Translations under genes and position numbers: made by a program
IMG/VR virus record: IMGVR_UViG_3300032288_002660
Span: 1 to 42,789 of that record
Length of the DNA stretch: 42,789 nucleotides
Reading direction: 5' to 3' (one strand)
Source of the DNA: a virus
Shown: piece after piece, positions 8,089 to 13,708 of the stretch
How the letters are laid out: every line of letters starts with the position of its first letter
How positions within the stretch are numbered: the first letter of the stretch is position 1
Notes under the pieces: model-generated
Seen by the model: the letters and a program-made list of their open reading frames with translations, nothing else
What the model was told of the DNA's origin: nothing
The model's database searches: none

Positions 8089-8117
8089 AGTTTAACATCT
8101 ATTTTGGATTTTGTCAA
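8089..8117 (-). promoter_or_regulatory. Sigma70-like promoter of the 129-aa gene
   Basis: Minus strand TTGACA (8112-8117), 17-nt spacer, TAAACT (8089-8094). The -35 box is a perfect consensus. It abuts the stop codon of the SGNH hydrolase gene, and the start codon follows about 34 nt downstream. Confidence 0.7.
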
Positions 8118-8516
8118 TCACTTAGATTGGGTAGCTAACTCTTTATAACCTGCGGTACTAGGATGTACGCCATCTTTTTGTAGACGTGTAATTGGCAAAA
8201 CCACATCGCCGAACTCGCCTGCAACTTTTATAACGGTTTCTTGGATATTGGGTTTGATGGCCGGCAAGATCCAATAAACTCGATCTGCTTTGGTTAATGA
8301 CCTGATGGTACGTAATTCACTTTCTGTTTTAACATACTTGTGATCATTGCTACCCAAACTGATAATAACTGTTTTGGCAACATAAGGGCTCTTACCAACG
8401 TTTGAGTTCAACCATTGATAACTGTTGATGCCGCCTTTAGAATATGAAACACACTCTTGTCGCACTTGGGCAGTGCCTACTGCAATACTGTCACCCATAA
8501 TTAAACAATCTAACAT
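8118..8516 (-). CDS. SGNH/GDSL-family hydrolase
   Basis: 132 aa from the ATG at 8516, chosen because GGAGG lies 4 nt before it; an earlier in-frame ATG has no ribosome site. Block I is MGDSIAVG with the nucleophile Ser near residue 9, block III is ISLGSNDHK near residue 50, and block V is KDGVHPSTAGY with the catalytic Asp and His near residues 116-119. The domain is short (usual length about 180-200) but has all catalytic blocks. The family removes acyl or acetyl groups from carbohydrates or lipids. No signal peptide is seen, so it may act in the cytoplasm or on the virion. Confidence 0.85.
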   Translation of the reverse strand: MLDCLIMGDSIAVGTAQVRQECVSYSKGGINSYQWLNSNVGKSPYVAKTVIISLGSNDHKYVKTESELRTIRSLTKADRVYWILPAIKPNIQETVIKVAGEFGDVVLPITRLQKDGVHPSTAGYKELATQSK

Positions 8517-8547
8517 TATTCCTCCAAAAATTTCAATCATAAAACAC

Positions 8548-8576
8548 ATTGTAGCATCGTTTGAAATTCAAGTCAA
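8548..8576 (-). promoter_or_regulatory. Sigma70-like promoter of the SGNH hydrolase gene
   Basis: Minus strand TTGACT (8571-8576), 17-nt spacer, TACAAT (8548-8553); the start codon follows 31 nt downstream after GGAGG. It lies just past the terminator of the pqqA-like gene. Confidence 0.75.
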
Positions 8577-8581
8577 GAGAA

Positions 8582-8599
8582 AGCCCACCGAAGTGGGCT
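8582..8599 (-). terminator. Terminator of the pqqA-like gene
   Basis: AGCCCAC and GTGGGCT form a 7-bp stem around a TTCG tetraloop, followed on the minus strand by TTTCTCTT. Confidence 0.75.
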
Positions 8600-8608
8600 A
8601 GGTCTTTA

Positions 8609-8680
8609 TTATCGATTCATCACGTACATAGTGACTTCGAATCCGTAACGCATTTCAACTGCTTCTGGTTTTGTCCACAT
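8609..8680 (-). CDS. pqqA: PqqA-like PQQ precursor peptide
   Basis: A 23-codon gene whose product begins MWTKPEAVEMRYGFEVTMY and ends VMNR. Length, the MWTKP start, the G-F-E-V-T-M-Y core and the final N-R match PqqA, the ribosomal peptide from which pyrroloquinoline quinone is made. Glu15 and Tyr19, the two residues that PqqE and later enzymes join into the cofactor, are both present and correctly spaced. An AAGGAG ribosome site lies about 9 nt before the ATG. It has its own TATAAT box, palindrome and terminator, so it is a complete single-gene unit. No pqqB, C, D or E gene is visible in the window, so the peptide would have to be processed by host enzymes; this is inference. Confidence 0.9.
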   Translation of the reverse strand: MWTKPEAVEMRYGFEVTMYVMNR

Positions 8681-8701
8681 AATAGTACTCCTTTATAAAA
8701 A

Positions 8702-8724
8702 ATACATACTGCATTAGTATGTAT
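8702..8724. promoter_or_regulatory. Perfect 9-bp palindrome in the pqqA leader (likely operator)
   Basis: ATACATACT (8702-8710), spacer GCATT, AGTATGTAT (8716-8724). The palindrome lies 5 nt after the -10 box, so it overlaps the expected transcription start and the untranslated leader of pqqA. It could bind a repressor, or form a hairpin in the mRNA. It also lies 58 nt before the divergent plus-strand oxygenase gene and could serve both. Confidence 0.6.
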
Positions 8725-8728
8725 CGTT

Positions 8729-8757
8729 ATTATATGACAAAATCCCCACAAATACCA
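8729..8757 (-). promoter_or_regulatory. Promoter of the pqqA-like gene
   Basis: A perfect TATAAT (8729-8734 on the minus strand) but a poor -35 hexamer (TGGTAT at 8752-8757, 17-nt spacer). A weak -35 with a palindrome at the start site suggests a regulated promoter. Confidence 0.5.
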
Positions 8758-8782
8758 TAGTGAATATCATTAAAAGGAGTTA

Positions 8783-9535
8783 GTGTTAGTACTGCCTTTT
8801 CTAGACTGTAAATACTTGATGAATCGACATAATATAGAATATTTGGCTAATGCTTTCCAAAATGCAAATCCTTTTCCGTTCATTGAAATAGATAACTTCT
8901 TGCCAGAGTCAACAGCAACGGAGTTGAATGAAGAATGTCAAACAATTGAACAACAACACTGGACTGAATTTACTAGAAATAACAGTTACATGCAAGAATG
9001 TAAAAATCTAGAAGTTGCACCACAGGCACGAAAGCTGGTAGAAAAATTACACAGTTCAGAAACATTATCATGGTTAGAGCAACTGTCGGGAATACAAGGA
9101 ATTATTCCCGATCCGCATCTCGTTGGTGCAGGTTATAGCCGAAGTTTCACTGAAGATTCTTTAAAGGTTCATGTAGACTTTAACTGGAACGATCGTCTCA
9201 AACTGCATAGGGTGCTGTCTTTAGTCGTTTATCTCACGCCAAATTGGAATAATGATTGGGGTGGTGCGTTGGACTTATACGATGAGAATAAAGATGCTTG
9301 TGTACACTCAATAAAATATAAGTTTAATAAATGTGTTATATGGAGATACAGTCCAGTAGGTTATCATGGATATAATTCTCCGCTAACATGTCCGCAGGGA
9401 GTATCACGAAATGCATTTAGATTATTCTATTATGTAAGCAGTGCAGAACCTAGCTTAACCGATCCTCCGCATAGGAGTCTTTATTGGCATAATAAAGAAA
9501 CGAATAAACCTTATGACATACGGACAGAGAAATGA
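8783..9535 (+). CDS. 2-oxoglutarate/Fe(II)-dependent oxygenase (prolyl-4-hydroxylase type)
   Basis: 250 aa from a GTG at 8783, which has AAGGAG just upstream (spacing short, 3 nt); the alternative ATG at 8819 has no ribosome site. The double-stranded beta-helix motif is visible: iron ligands HVD in LKVHVDFNW near residue 132, a later His in VGYHGYN near residue 194, and the 2-oxoglutarate-binding Arg in SRNAFRLFYY near residue 211. LSLVVYLTPNWNNDWGGALDLY is typical of the family. The substrate is unknown. It opens a two-gene plus-strand unit with a glycosyltransferase-like gene (4-nt overlap). Both are clearly more AT-rich than their neighbours, which suggests a separate origin. Confidence 0.85.
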   Translation: MLVLPFLDCKYLMNRHNIEYLANAFQNANPFPFIEIDNFLPESTATELNEECQTIEQQHWTEFTRNNSYMQECKNLEVAPQARKLVEKLHSSETLSWLEQLSGIQGIIPDPHLVGAGYSRSFTEDSLKVHVDFNWNDRLKLHRVLSLVVYLTPNWNNDWGGALDLYDENKDACVHSIKYKFNKCVIWRYSPVGYHGYNSPLTCPQGVSRNAFRLFYYVSSAEPSLTDPPHRSLYWHNKETNKPYDIRTEK

Positions 9536-10713
9536 TATATTCTAGAATCAATATTAAATTTGAAAATATGTCTACCACATTTCCATTGCCAGACAAAGAT
9601 AATCTCAACACAAACAATGTATACCTTTACGATAGACATGATCGAGTAATCCGAAACTTAGAATTCAACGATTTCATCGACGACATACACTGGGAGCATG
9701 TTAGAACTGATCCTGCTACGAAAATATTAATCTTTTATCCAGACGAGTATTTTGATATTACTAATATTAATGTGTTTTCGAAAGTGATAAAAGATAAAAA
9801 GATAAATCCTTCTCAAGTTTATATGCTGACTATGGACTCTAATTTTTCTAAGTTCGCCAAAGATGCATTTATAAAAAATGAAATACTAGGAGTTCATATT
9901 GCAAATTACAATGGGTTATTAAAAAAGGTAAAGAGATGCGATAGTGTAGGAAAACCTTCGAAAAGATTTAGTGCATTTAGTCGAAATTATAATACTTGGC
10001 GTCTTAAGTTATTTCTGTCTCTGGCGGATCAATCAATGCTTGATCAATTCGTATACACTTTTAATAATATAAATCCGTACTATACTCCTGTAAAGATATT
10101 TTCACATGCTGTATTACATAACGATTTAATTGATGCGGGATTCAAAGACTCTGAAAATGCCATTGCTTGGTTGAAAGATATTCCGTACACAATCGATGAC
10201 GATCTTTCAAAATGGTCCAACACAATTTATAAAAATATAATTAGATCTCGATTACATTTAATAGTTGAATCTCATTTTGATCCTTATCTCTATCCTTCTT
10301 ACCGAGAAGAATTTTCACAAGATTATGGTCCAAATGAGTATTCTCCGGCGTTTCCTACAGAAAAGACATATAAACCAATTGCATGTTCACGTCCGTTTAT
10401 TGCATTTTCCACTCCTTTTTTCTTAGAAGGATTAAAACAACTTGGATATAAAACATTCCATCCGTTCGTCGACGAGTCTTACGATTATATAGTAGACGAC
10501 AATGAAAGGTTACATGCCATAGTATCTGAAATAAAAAGATTATCATCTTTATCAGATTCCGAATTTAAGAAAGGCATTCGGGGATGTAAAAATACCGTTG
10601 AACACAATCTAAAATTAATGGAACAGCTTCAGGCAGAAATAGTCCTCCCTGAGGAGTTCAATTGGCTCAATGATTATTTTAATACTAGAACCAGTGCAAC
10701 GATAGTTGTTTAA
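9532..10713 (+). CDS. Glycosyltransferase-like protein (fucosyltransferase-type C-terminus)
   Basis: 393 aa, start overlapping the oxygenase stop (ATGA). The first two thirds have no motif I recognise. Residues about 275-305 read FPTEKTYKPIACSRPFIAFS followed by EGLKQLGYKTF, the pattern (E-K-x-x-x-P-I-x-x-x-x-P-F-I ... L-G-Y-x-T-F) seen in the nucleotide-sugar-binding half of fucosyltransferase-like and related phage glycosyltransferases. The role may be modification of a surface glycan or of phage DNA or protein; the acceptor is unknown. AT-rich codon use is shared with the preceding oxygenase. A terminator follows. Confidence 0.6.
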   Translation: MIYSRINIKFENMSTTFPLPDKDNLNTNNVYLYDRHDRVIRNLEFNDFIDDIHWEHVRTDPATKILIFYPDEYFDITNINVFSKVIKDKKINPSQVYMLTMDSNFSKFAKDAFIKNEILGVHIANYNGLLKKVKRCDSVGKPSKRFSAFSRNYNTWRLKLFLSLADQSMLDQFVYTFNNINPYYTPVKIFSHAVLHNDLIDAGFKDSENAIAWLKDIPYTIDDDLSKWSNTIYKNIIRSRLHLIVESHFDPYLYPSYREEFSQDYGPNEYSPAFPTEKTYKPIACSRPFIAFSTPFFLEGLKQLGYKTFHPFVDESYDYIVDDNERLHAIVSEIKRLSSLSDSEFKKGIRGCKNTVEHNLKLMEQLQAEIVLPEEFNWLNDYFNTRTSATIVV

Positions 10714-10718
10714 GTCGT

Positions 10719-10746
10719 AAAAAAAGCCCCAGACTGGGGCTTTTTT
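10719..10746. terminator. Bidirectional terminator between convergent genes
   Basis: AAAAAGCCCC and GGGGCTTTTT pair around the loop AGACT, with A and T runs on both sides. It ends the plus-strand glycosyltransferase unit and the minus-strand ahpC-ahpD unit. Confidence 0.9.
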
Positions 10747-10759
10747 ATTAGGTGGTAAA

Positions 10760-11266
10760 TTAACTGTTTAAAACTTTAGACACACTGTTCATAACACTGG
10801 CAATACGTCCAATGTCACGAAGCTGTTCCACAGTATAGCCTTCTGTCTTCAATGTCTCGTAATGTGCTTTCACACAGAAGTGACATTTGCCAACAATACT
10901 AGCTGCCAAACTAAATGCTTCAAAGTTTGACTTAGTAGTTCCGCCATGATTAGCAATAGCGTTCATGCGTAACTGTGCCGGTAGGCCTTTGAGTCCAGGA
11001 TCATCAGCCATTTCAACATATGGATACCAAACATTGTTCTGTGCCATAATGCTTGCGGCTGTCATAGCAGCATCTGCGTGAACAGGTGCGTCTGCTAGCA
11101 TAACAGCGAGTACTTTACCGTTGCCAGTTGCGGCCAATGCGGCTACGGCACAACCCATCGCCACATCAGGATCCAATGTGCTACGCAAAAGGACAGCGTC
11201 CAAGTTTAACTTGGTGTCCTTTGCGTATTCTGGCAACGCTTCTTTGATAGCGTCATTGAATGCCAT
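10760..11266 (-). CDS. ahpD: Alkylhydroperoxidase AhpD (carboxymuconolactone decarboxylase family)
   Basis: 168 aa. The active site GKCHFCVKAHYETL (about residues 127-140) carries the CxxC pair and the following His, preceded by an NFEAF segment with the conserved Glu. The N-terminus ALPEYAKDTKLNL is like that of mycobacterial AhpD. AhpD is a disulfide reductase that recycles AhpC and has weak peroxidase activity. The ATG overlaps the ahpC stop by one base (TAATG), so the two are coupled. Confidence 0.93.
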   Translation of the reverse strand: MAFNDAIKEALPEYAKDTKLNLDAVLLRSTLDPDVAMGCAVAALAATGNGKVLAVMLADAPVHADAAMTAASIMAQNNVWYPYVEMADDPGLKGLPAQLRMNAIANHGGTTKSNFEAFSLAASIVGKCHFCVKAHYETLKTEGYTVEQLRDIGRIASVMNSVSKVLNS

Positions 11267-11823
11267 TATAGTGTTTCTCCGCCAACTGTGCGATTACATG
11301 CACATAGTTCGCCAGTTTGTAATGCGTCAAGAACACGCAATGTTTCTTCTGGTGAGCGACCAACGTTCAAGTTGTTTACAGTAACGTGTTGGATAACGTT
11401 GTCTGGATCAACGATGAATGTTGCGCGAAGTGCGGCACCTGCTGGCGCATAGAATACACCAAGTTGTTCAATCAAACTTAGATTATGTCCAGTATTATCG
11501 TTCCAACGCTGTGTGTCTGCAAATTGATTATGCGTAATCTTTTGTAGATCCGGATGTGCCTTTTGCCATGCCACTTTACAGAACTCGTTGTCTGTGCTGC
11601 CTGTGAGCAAGATTGCATCACGGTCAGCAAAGTCACTGGCTAGTTTGTCATAGGCTACGATTTCTGTAGGACAAACAAATGTAAAGTCCTTTGGATAGTA
11701 AACGATTACTTTCCACTTGCCTTCAAATGACTTTTCAGTAATGTCAAAGAAAGCATCTTCTGGTTGTCCAGGCTTGACACCTGTGATTACAAACGGTTCT
11801 AATTTATCGCCAACTGTTTTCAT
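11266..11823 (-). CDS. ahpC: Peroxiredoxin AhpC, AhpD-dependent type
   Basis: 185 aa cytoplasmic thiol peroxidase reducing H2O2 and organic hydroperoxides. The peroxidatic Cys lies in DFTFVCPTE (Cys51). The C-terminus GELCACNR carries two Cys (174 and 176), an arrangement known from Mycobacterium AhpC, which is reduced by AhpD rather than AhpF; the ahpD gene follows directly. GKWKVIVYYPKDF and FIVDPDNVIQ are typical family segments. An AAGGAG ribosome site precedes the ATG and a sigma70-like promoter lies at 11877-11906. Confidence 0.95.
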   Translation of the reverse strand: MKTVGDKLEPFVITGVKPGQPEDAFFDITEKSFEGKWKVIVYYPKDFTFVCPTEIVAYDKLASDFADRDAILLTGSTDNEFCKVAWQKAHPDLQKITHNQFADTQRWNDNTGHNLSLIEQLGVFYAPAGAALRATFIVDPDNVIQHVTVNNLNVGRSPEETLRVLDALQTGELCACNRTVGGETL

Positions 11824-11876
11824 ATCTTCTCCTTGTGTGTGTTGAAAACTTCTACAACTCTGTGTTGTATATGTAT

Positions 11877-11906
11877 ATTATATAGCCTATTAAAACCTAA
11901 AATCAA
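11877..11906 (-). promoter_or_regulatory. Sigma70-like promoter of ahpC-ahpD
   Basis: Minus strand TTGATT (11901-11906), 18-nt spacer, TATAAT (11877-11882). The ahpC start is 53 nt downstream. No OxyR-like repeat is obvious. Confidence 0.7.
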
Positions 11907-11957
11907 TAGGTTTTTGCAATAATTATTTCTATAACGCTAATTGAAAAAATCAATAAC

Positions 11958-11980
11958 AAAAGGACCCGAAGGTCCTTTTT
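11958..11980 (-). terminator. Terminator of the outer-membrane barrel gene
   Basis: AAAAAGGACC, loop TTCG, GGTCCTTTT on the minus strand, 20 nt after the stop codon of the barrel gene and just before the ahpC promoter. Confidence 0.9.
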
Positions 11981-12000
11981 GTGTTTTGAATCTAATTAGA

Positions 12001-12561
12001 TTAGAAACGACGGATGTATCCAACTTTGGTGATGTTCTGTTCGCTGTCACCACGTTGACGATCATAACCAACATAGACTGTGTCTGATTTGGTTAGGTCG
12101 TAACCTAACTTGCTACGCCATGTGCGTGTAGTGTCGTTCTTGTTGTCAGCAAATGCATCTTGGAAACGATATCCAACGCTTAATGCTAGACCTGGAACAA
12201 CTGTGATTGGAGCAACCACACCTGGCTCAACTGAGTAGTAGCTGAATCCACCTGAACCGCTAACATACTTTTCACCAACTGCTACACGAGTGTAAGCAGA
12301 AACTGGACCAACTGGAACTGCACCTGTTAGACCTGCTTCATAACGAGTAGACAAAATGTCAGTGTTATCAGTGCGGTAATTTTTGACTACGATATCACCG
12401 GCAAAGTTTTTAGTGATGGATTCTTTGATACCCAATTCGTAAACTCTTTGATCTGCGGTAGTACCAACGCCGTTGGCGTTTTGAGCTTCTAAACGAACTT
12501 CAGCTGCGGTTGCAGTTAATGTTGCTAGAGCTAAAATAGTCGCTAATGTAATTTTCTTCAT
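12001..12561 (-). CDS. Small outer-membrane beta-barrel (porin-like) protein
   Basis: 186 aa. A clear signal peptide (MKKITLATILALATLTATAA) is followed by about eight alternating amphipathic strands (VRLEAQNANG, RVYELGIKE, AGDIVVKNYRT, TRYEAGLTG, VSAYTRVAVG, LALSVGYRFQD, WRSKLGYDLT, TVYVGYDRQ, ITKVGYIRRF). The protein ends in Phe, the usual barrel-assembly signal. It is a short barrel, like OmpX/OmpA-size proteins. It has a strong promoter and terminator of its own. A role in masking receptors or blocking superinfection is possible but not shown. It could also be a host-derived porin fragment that still folds. Confidence 0.8.
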   Translation of the reverse strand: MKKITLATILALATLTATAAEVRLEAQNANGVGTTADQRVYELGIKESITKNFAGDIVVKNYRTDNTDILSTRYEAGLTGAVPVGPVSAYTRVAVGEKYVSGSGGFSYYSVEPGVVAPITVVPGLALSVGYRFQDAFADNKNDTTRTWRSKLGYDLTKSDTVYVGYDRQRGDSEQNITKVGYIRRF

Positions 12562-12601
12562 TTTTTAATTCCTTTTGTTATATGACATGAAGTCATCAAG
12601 T

Positions 12602-12631
12602 AGTATATAGTGAAACTACTTAATAAGTCAA
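12602..12631 (-). promoter_or_regulatory. Sigma70-like promoter of the outer-membrane barrel gene
   Basis: Minus strand TTGACT (12626-12631), 18-nt spacer, TATACT (12602-12607). It starts just past the tmRNA terminator, and the ATG lies about 41 nt downstream. Confidence 0.75.
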
Positions 12632-12632
12632 G

Positions 12633-12659
12633 AAAAAGCGGCTTTTTCAACCGCTTTTT
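12633..12659 (-). terminator. Terminator of the csp-tmRNA unit
   Basis: AAAAAGCGG and CCGCTTTTT form a 9-bp stem around TTGAAAAAG on the minus strand, followed by a short C-T stretch. It closes the tmRNA coding piece. Confidence 0.85.
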
Positions 12660-12818
12660 GGTATTTTCTGTTACGAGGTATTTCCTACCCTAAGCAGTGT
12701 TTAGGCTGCTAATGCGTATTCGCTTGAATTTGCGTTTACTTGTTTTGCTTGATTTACGGTCATCGCCTACCGTGTTGCCGTCTCTACTATCTACCCCTGT
12801 CGAAACCATGGCAGGCCC
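12660..12818 (-). ncRNA. ssrA: Two-piece tmRNA, coding piece
   Basis: tmRNA rescues stalled ribosomes by acting as tRNA-Ala and then as mRNA for a degradation tag. This piece begins with the 5' acceptor strand GGGCCTG (12818-12812) and the conserved D-arm GGTTTCGACAGG. A hairpin ACGGT/ACCGT stands just before the tag reading frame. The tag stop lies inside a CCTAA/TTAGG hairpin (helix 5). GGGCCTG pairs over all 7 bp with CAGGTCC of the acceptor piece at 13079-13085, and the third pair is G-U, the identity element for alanyl-tRNA synthetase. The 3' end is an estimate: the RNA probably ends before the terminator stem. Confidence 0.93.
12701..12748 (-). other. tmRNA tag reading frame
   Basis: Fifteen codons and a TAA encode AKQVNANSSEYALAA inside the tmRNA coding piece. 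The first codon is GCA, the usual Ala resume codon, and the tag ends in ALAA, the ClpXP/ClpAP degron. It is longer than the common 10-11 residue proteobacterial tag, and its middle (QVNANSSE) differs from the usual ANDENYALAA type. Confidence 0.93.
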
Positions 12819-12830
12819 ATCATAAGAAAA

Positions 12831-12938
12831 TTACACATCTTTTTTGTGATGCGGTTTAATATTGAGATTGTATAGATAACTGACACAACATATTGATAAG
12901 ATTATCATCACCGCGCCAAATACTATTACCTTTATCAT
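12831..12938 (-). CDS. Membrane micro-protein inside the tmRNA intervening segment (second)
   Basis: 35 aa, starting MIKVIVFGAVMIILSICC and ending in a basic tail (KPHHKKDV). One membrane helix spans about residues 4-24. AAGGAG lies 9 nt before the ATG, and the upstream micro-ORF stops 12 nt before. The gene sits between the acceptor and coding pieces of the permuted tmRNA, in RNA that is removed when the tmRNA matures. No family recognised. Confidence 0.6.
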   Translation of the reverse strand: MIKVIVFGAVMIILSICCVSYLYNLNIKPHHKKDV

Positions 12939-12950
12939 TTTACAAACTCC

Positions 12951-13061
12951 TTACCACAACTGGCACTGTTTTAATTTTTCAATATCCTGAGCTTTGTCCC
13001 GTGTAATATAAAATACACCAAACACTATCCAGAACACTAAAAATAAAACATAGCCAATCAT
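12951..13061 (-). CDS. Membrane micro-protein inside the tmRNA intervening segment (first)
   Basis: 36 aa, starting MIGYVLFLVFWIVFGVFYIT (membrane helix), then a charged tail RDKAQDIEKLKQCQLW. AAGGA lies 8 nt before the ATG, only 3 nt after the CCA end of the tmRNA acceptor piece. With the next micro-ORF it fills nearly the whole 256-nt intervening segment. The layout (helix, then amphipathic tail) is like small membrane regulators or toxins, but I recognise no family. Confidence 0.6.
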   Translation of the reverse strand: MIGYVLFLVFWIVFGVFYITRDKAQDIEKLKQCQLW

Positions 13062-13074
13062 AATAATTTCCTTA

Positions 13075-13140
13075 TGGTGGACCTGGCGGGAGTCGAACCC
13101 GCGTCCAGAAGTCCTTCGCTTTGAAGGGATTACAACAATT
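13075..13140 (-). ncRNA. ssrA: Two-piece tmRNA, acceptor piece
   Basis: Read on the minus strand it holds a CCTTC/GAAGG hairpin, the near-invariant GGACGCGGGTTCGACTCCCG T-arm (13087-13106), the 3' acceptor strand CAGGTCC, then A and an encoded CCA (13077-13075). It lies upstream of the coding piece, so the gene is circularly permuted as in the alpha-proteobacterial, some beta-proteobacterial and cyanobacterial tmRNAs. It begins within a few bases of the stop codon of the cold-shock gene and probably shares its transcript. The exact 5' end is not determined. Confidence 0.93.
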
Positions 13141-13142
13141 TC

Positions 13143-13346
13143 TTAAGCAGGCTGTATATTACTAGCTTGCTCGCCTTTTGGGCCCATAACTACTTCAAAC
13201 CTTACACTTTGTCCTTCTTGTAGGCTTTTGAAGCCGTTAGATTGAATCTGTGAAAAGTGTGCAAATACGTCTGCGCCACCATTGTCTGGAGTAATGAAAC
13301 CAAAACCTTTAGCGTCATTAAACCATTTTACTTTACCTGTTGCCAT
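13143..13346 (-). CDS. Cold-shock-domain protein
   Basis: 67 aa, the full CspA length. RNP1 is KGFGFITPD near residue 13 and RNP2 is DVFAHFS near residue 26; GKVKWFND is the typical start. These five-strand OB-fold proteins bind single-stranded RNA or DNA and melt RNA structure. The gene directly precedes the tmRNA acceptor piece, with no terminator between them, so the cold-shock mRNA and the tmRNA precursor appear to be one transcript from the promoter at 13394-13422. Confidence 0.95.
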   Translation of the reverse strand: MATGKVKWFNDAKGFGFITPDNGGADVFAHFSQIQSNGFKSLQEGQSVRFEVVMGPKGEQASNIQPA

Positions 13347-13393
13347 AATACTGCTTTTCCTATTAAGTTAATGTTTTTCTCTGTGTGTATGTT

Positions 13394-13422
13394 ATTTAAA
13401 CATATTTAGGCTGAAATGTCAA
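13394..13422 (-). promoter_or_regulatory. Sigma70-like promoter of the csp-tmRNA unit
   Basis: Minus strand TTGACA (13417-13422, perfect), 17-nt spacer, TTAAAT (13394-13399). It lies inside the last codons of the upstream gene. The csp start is 48 nt downstream, with AGGA before the ATG. Confidence 0.65.
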
Positions 13423-13708
13423 CCTCTTTTGATTCTTTTTGGACTAATTTATCTGGACGGATAGGTTCTAGCCATGTGTCTGGTATGTATGCTTTAGGTG
13501 TGTCACCGTACATGTTGCTCAATCCAAATTCCGTACTGATCCACCAAAAATGATCTGTGATCTGTGCTTTACATGCGACACCTCGAAAATCAAATTCTTC
13601 GCCTGCTTTGAAGTGTCCGATATATTTTTCTACTAATACTGTTTTTCCTATATTGCTAGGACGTAGACTCATTATAATTTTTGCAAGATCGCCTTGTTCA
13701 CATTTCAT
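13406..13708 (-). CDS. Small hypothetical protein after the radical SAM gene
   Basis: 100 aa from the ATG at 13708, which has AAGGAAG upstream and overlaps the end of the radical SAM gene by 11 nt. The sequence is strand-rich (GKTVLVEKYIGHF, EEFDFRGVACKAQITDHFWWIST) with an Arg/Trp-rich middle, as in a small beta-barrel. No family recognised. Coupling to the radical SAM gene suggests a shared role; no PqqD-like motif is visible. Confidence 0.65.
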   Translation of the reverse strand: MKCEQGDLAKIIMSLRPSNIGKTVLVEKYIGHFKAGEEFDFRGVACKAQITDHFWWISTEFGLSNMYGDTPKAYIPDTWLEPIRPDKLVQKESKEVDISA

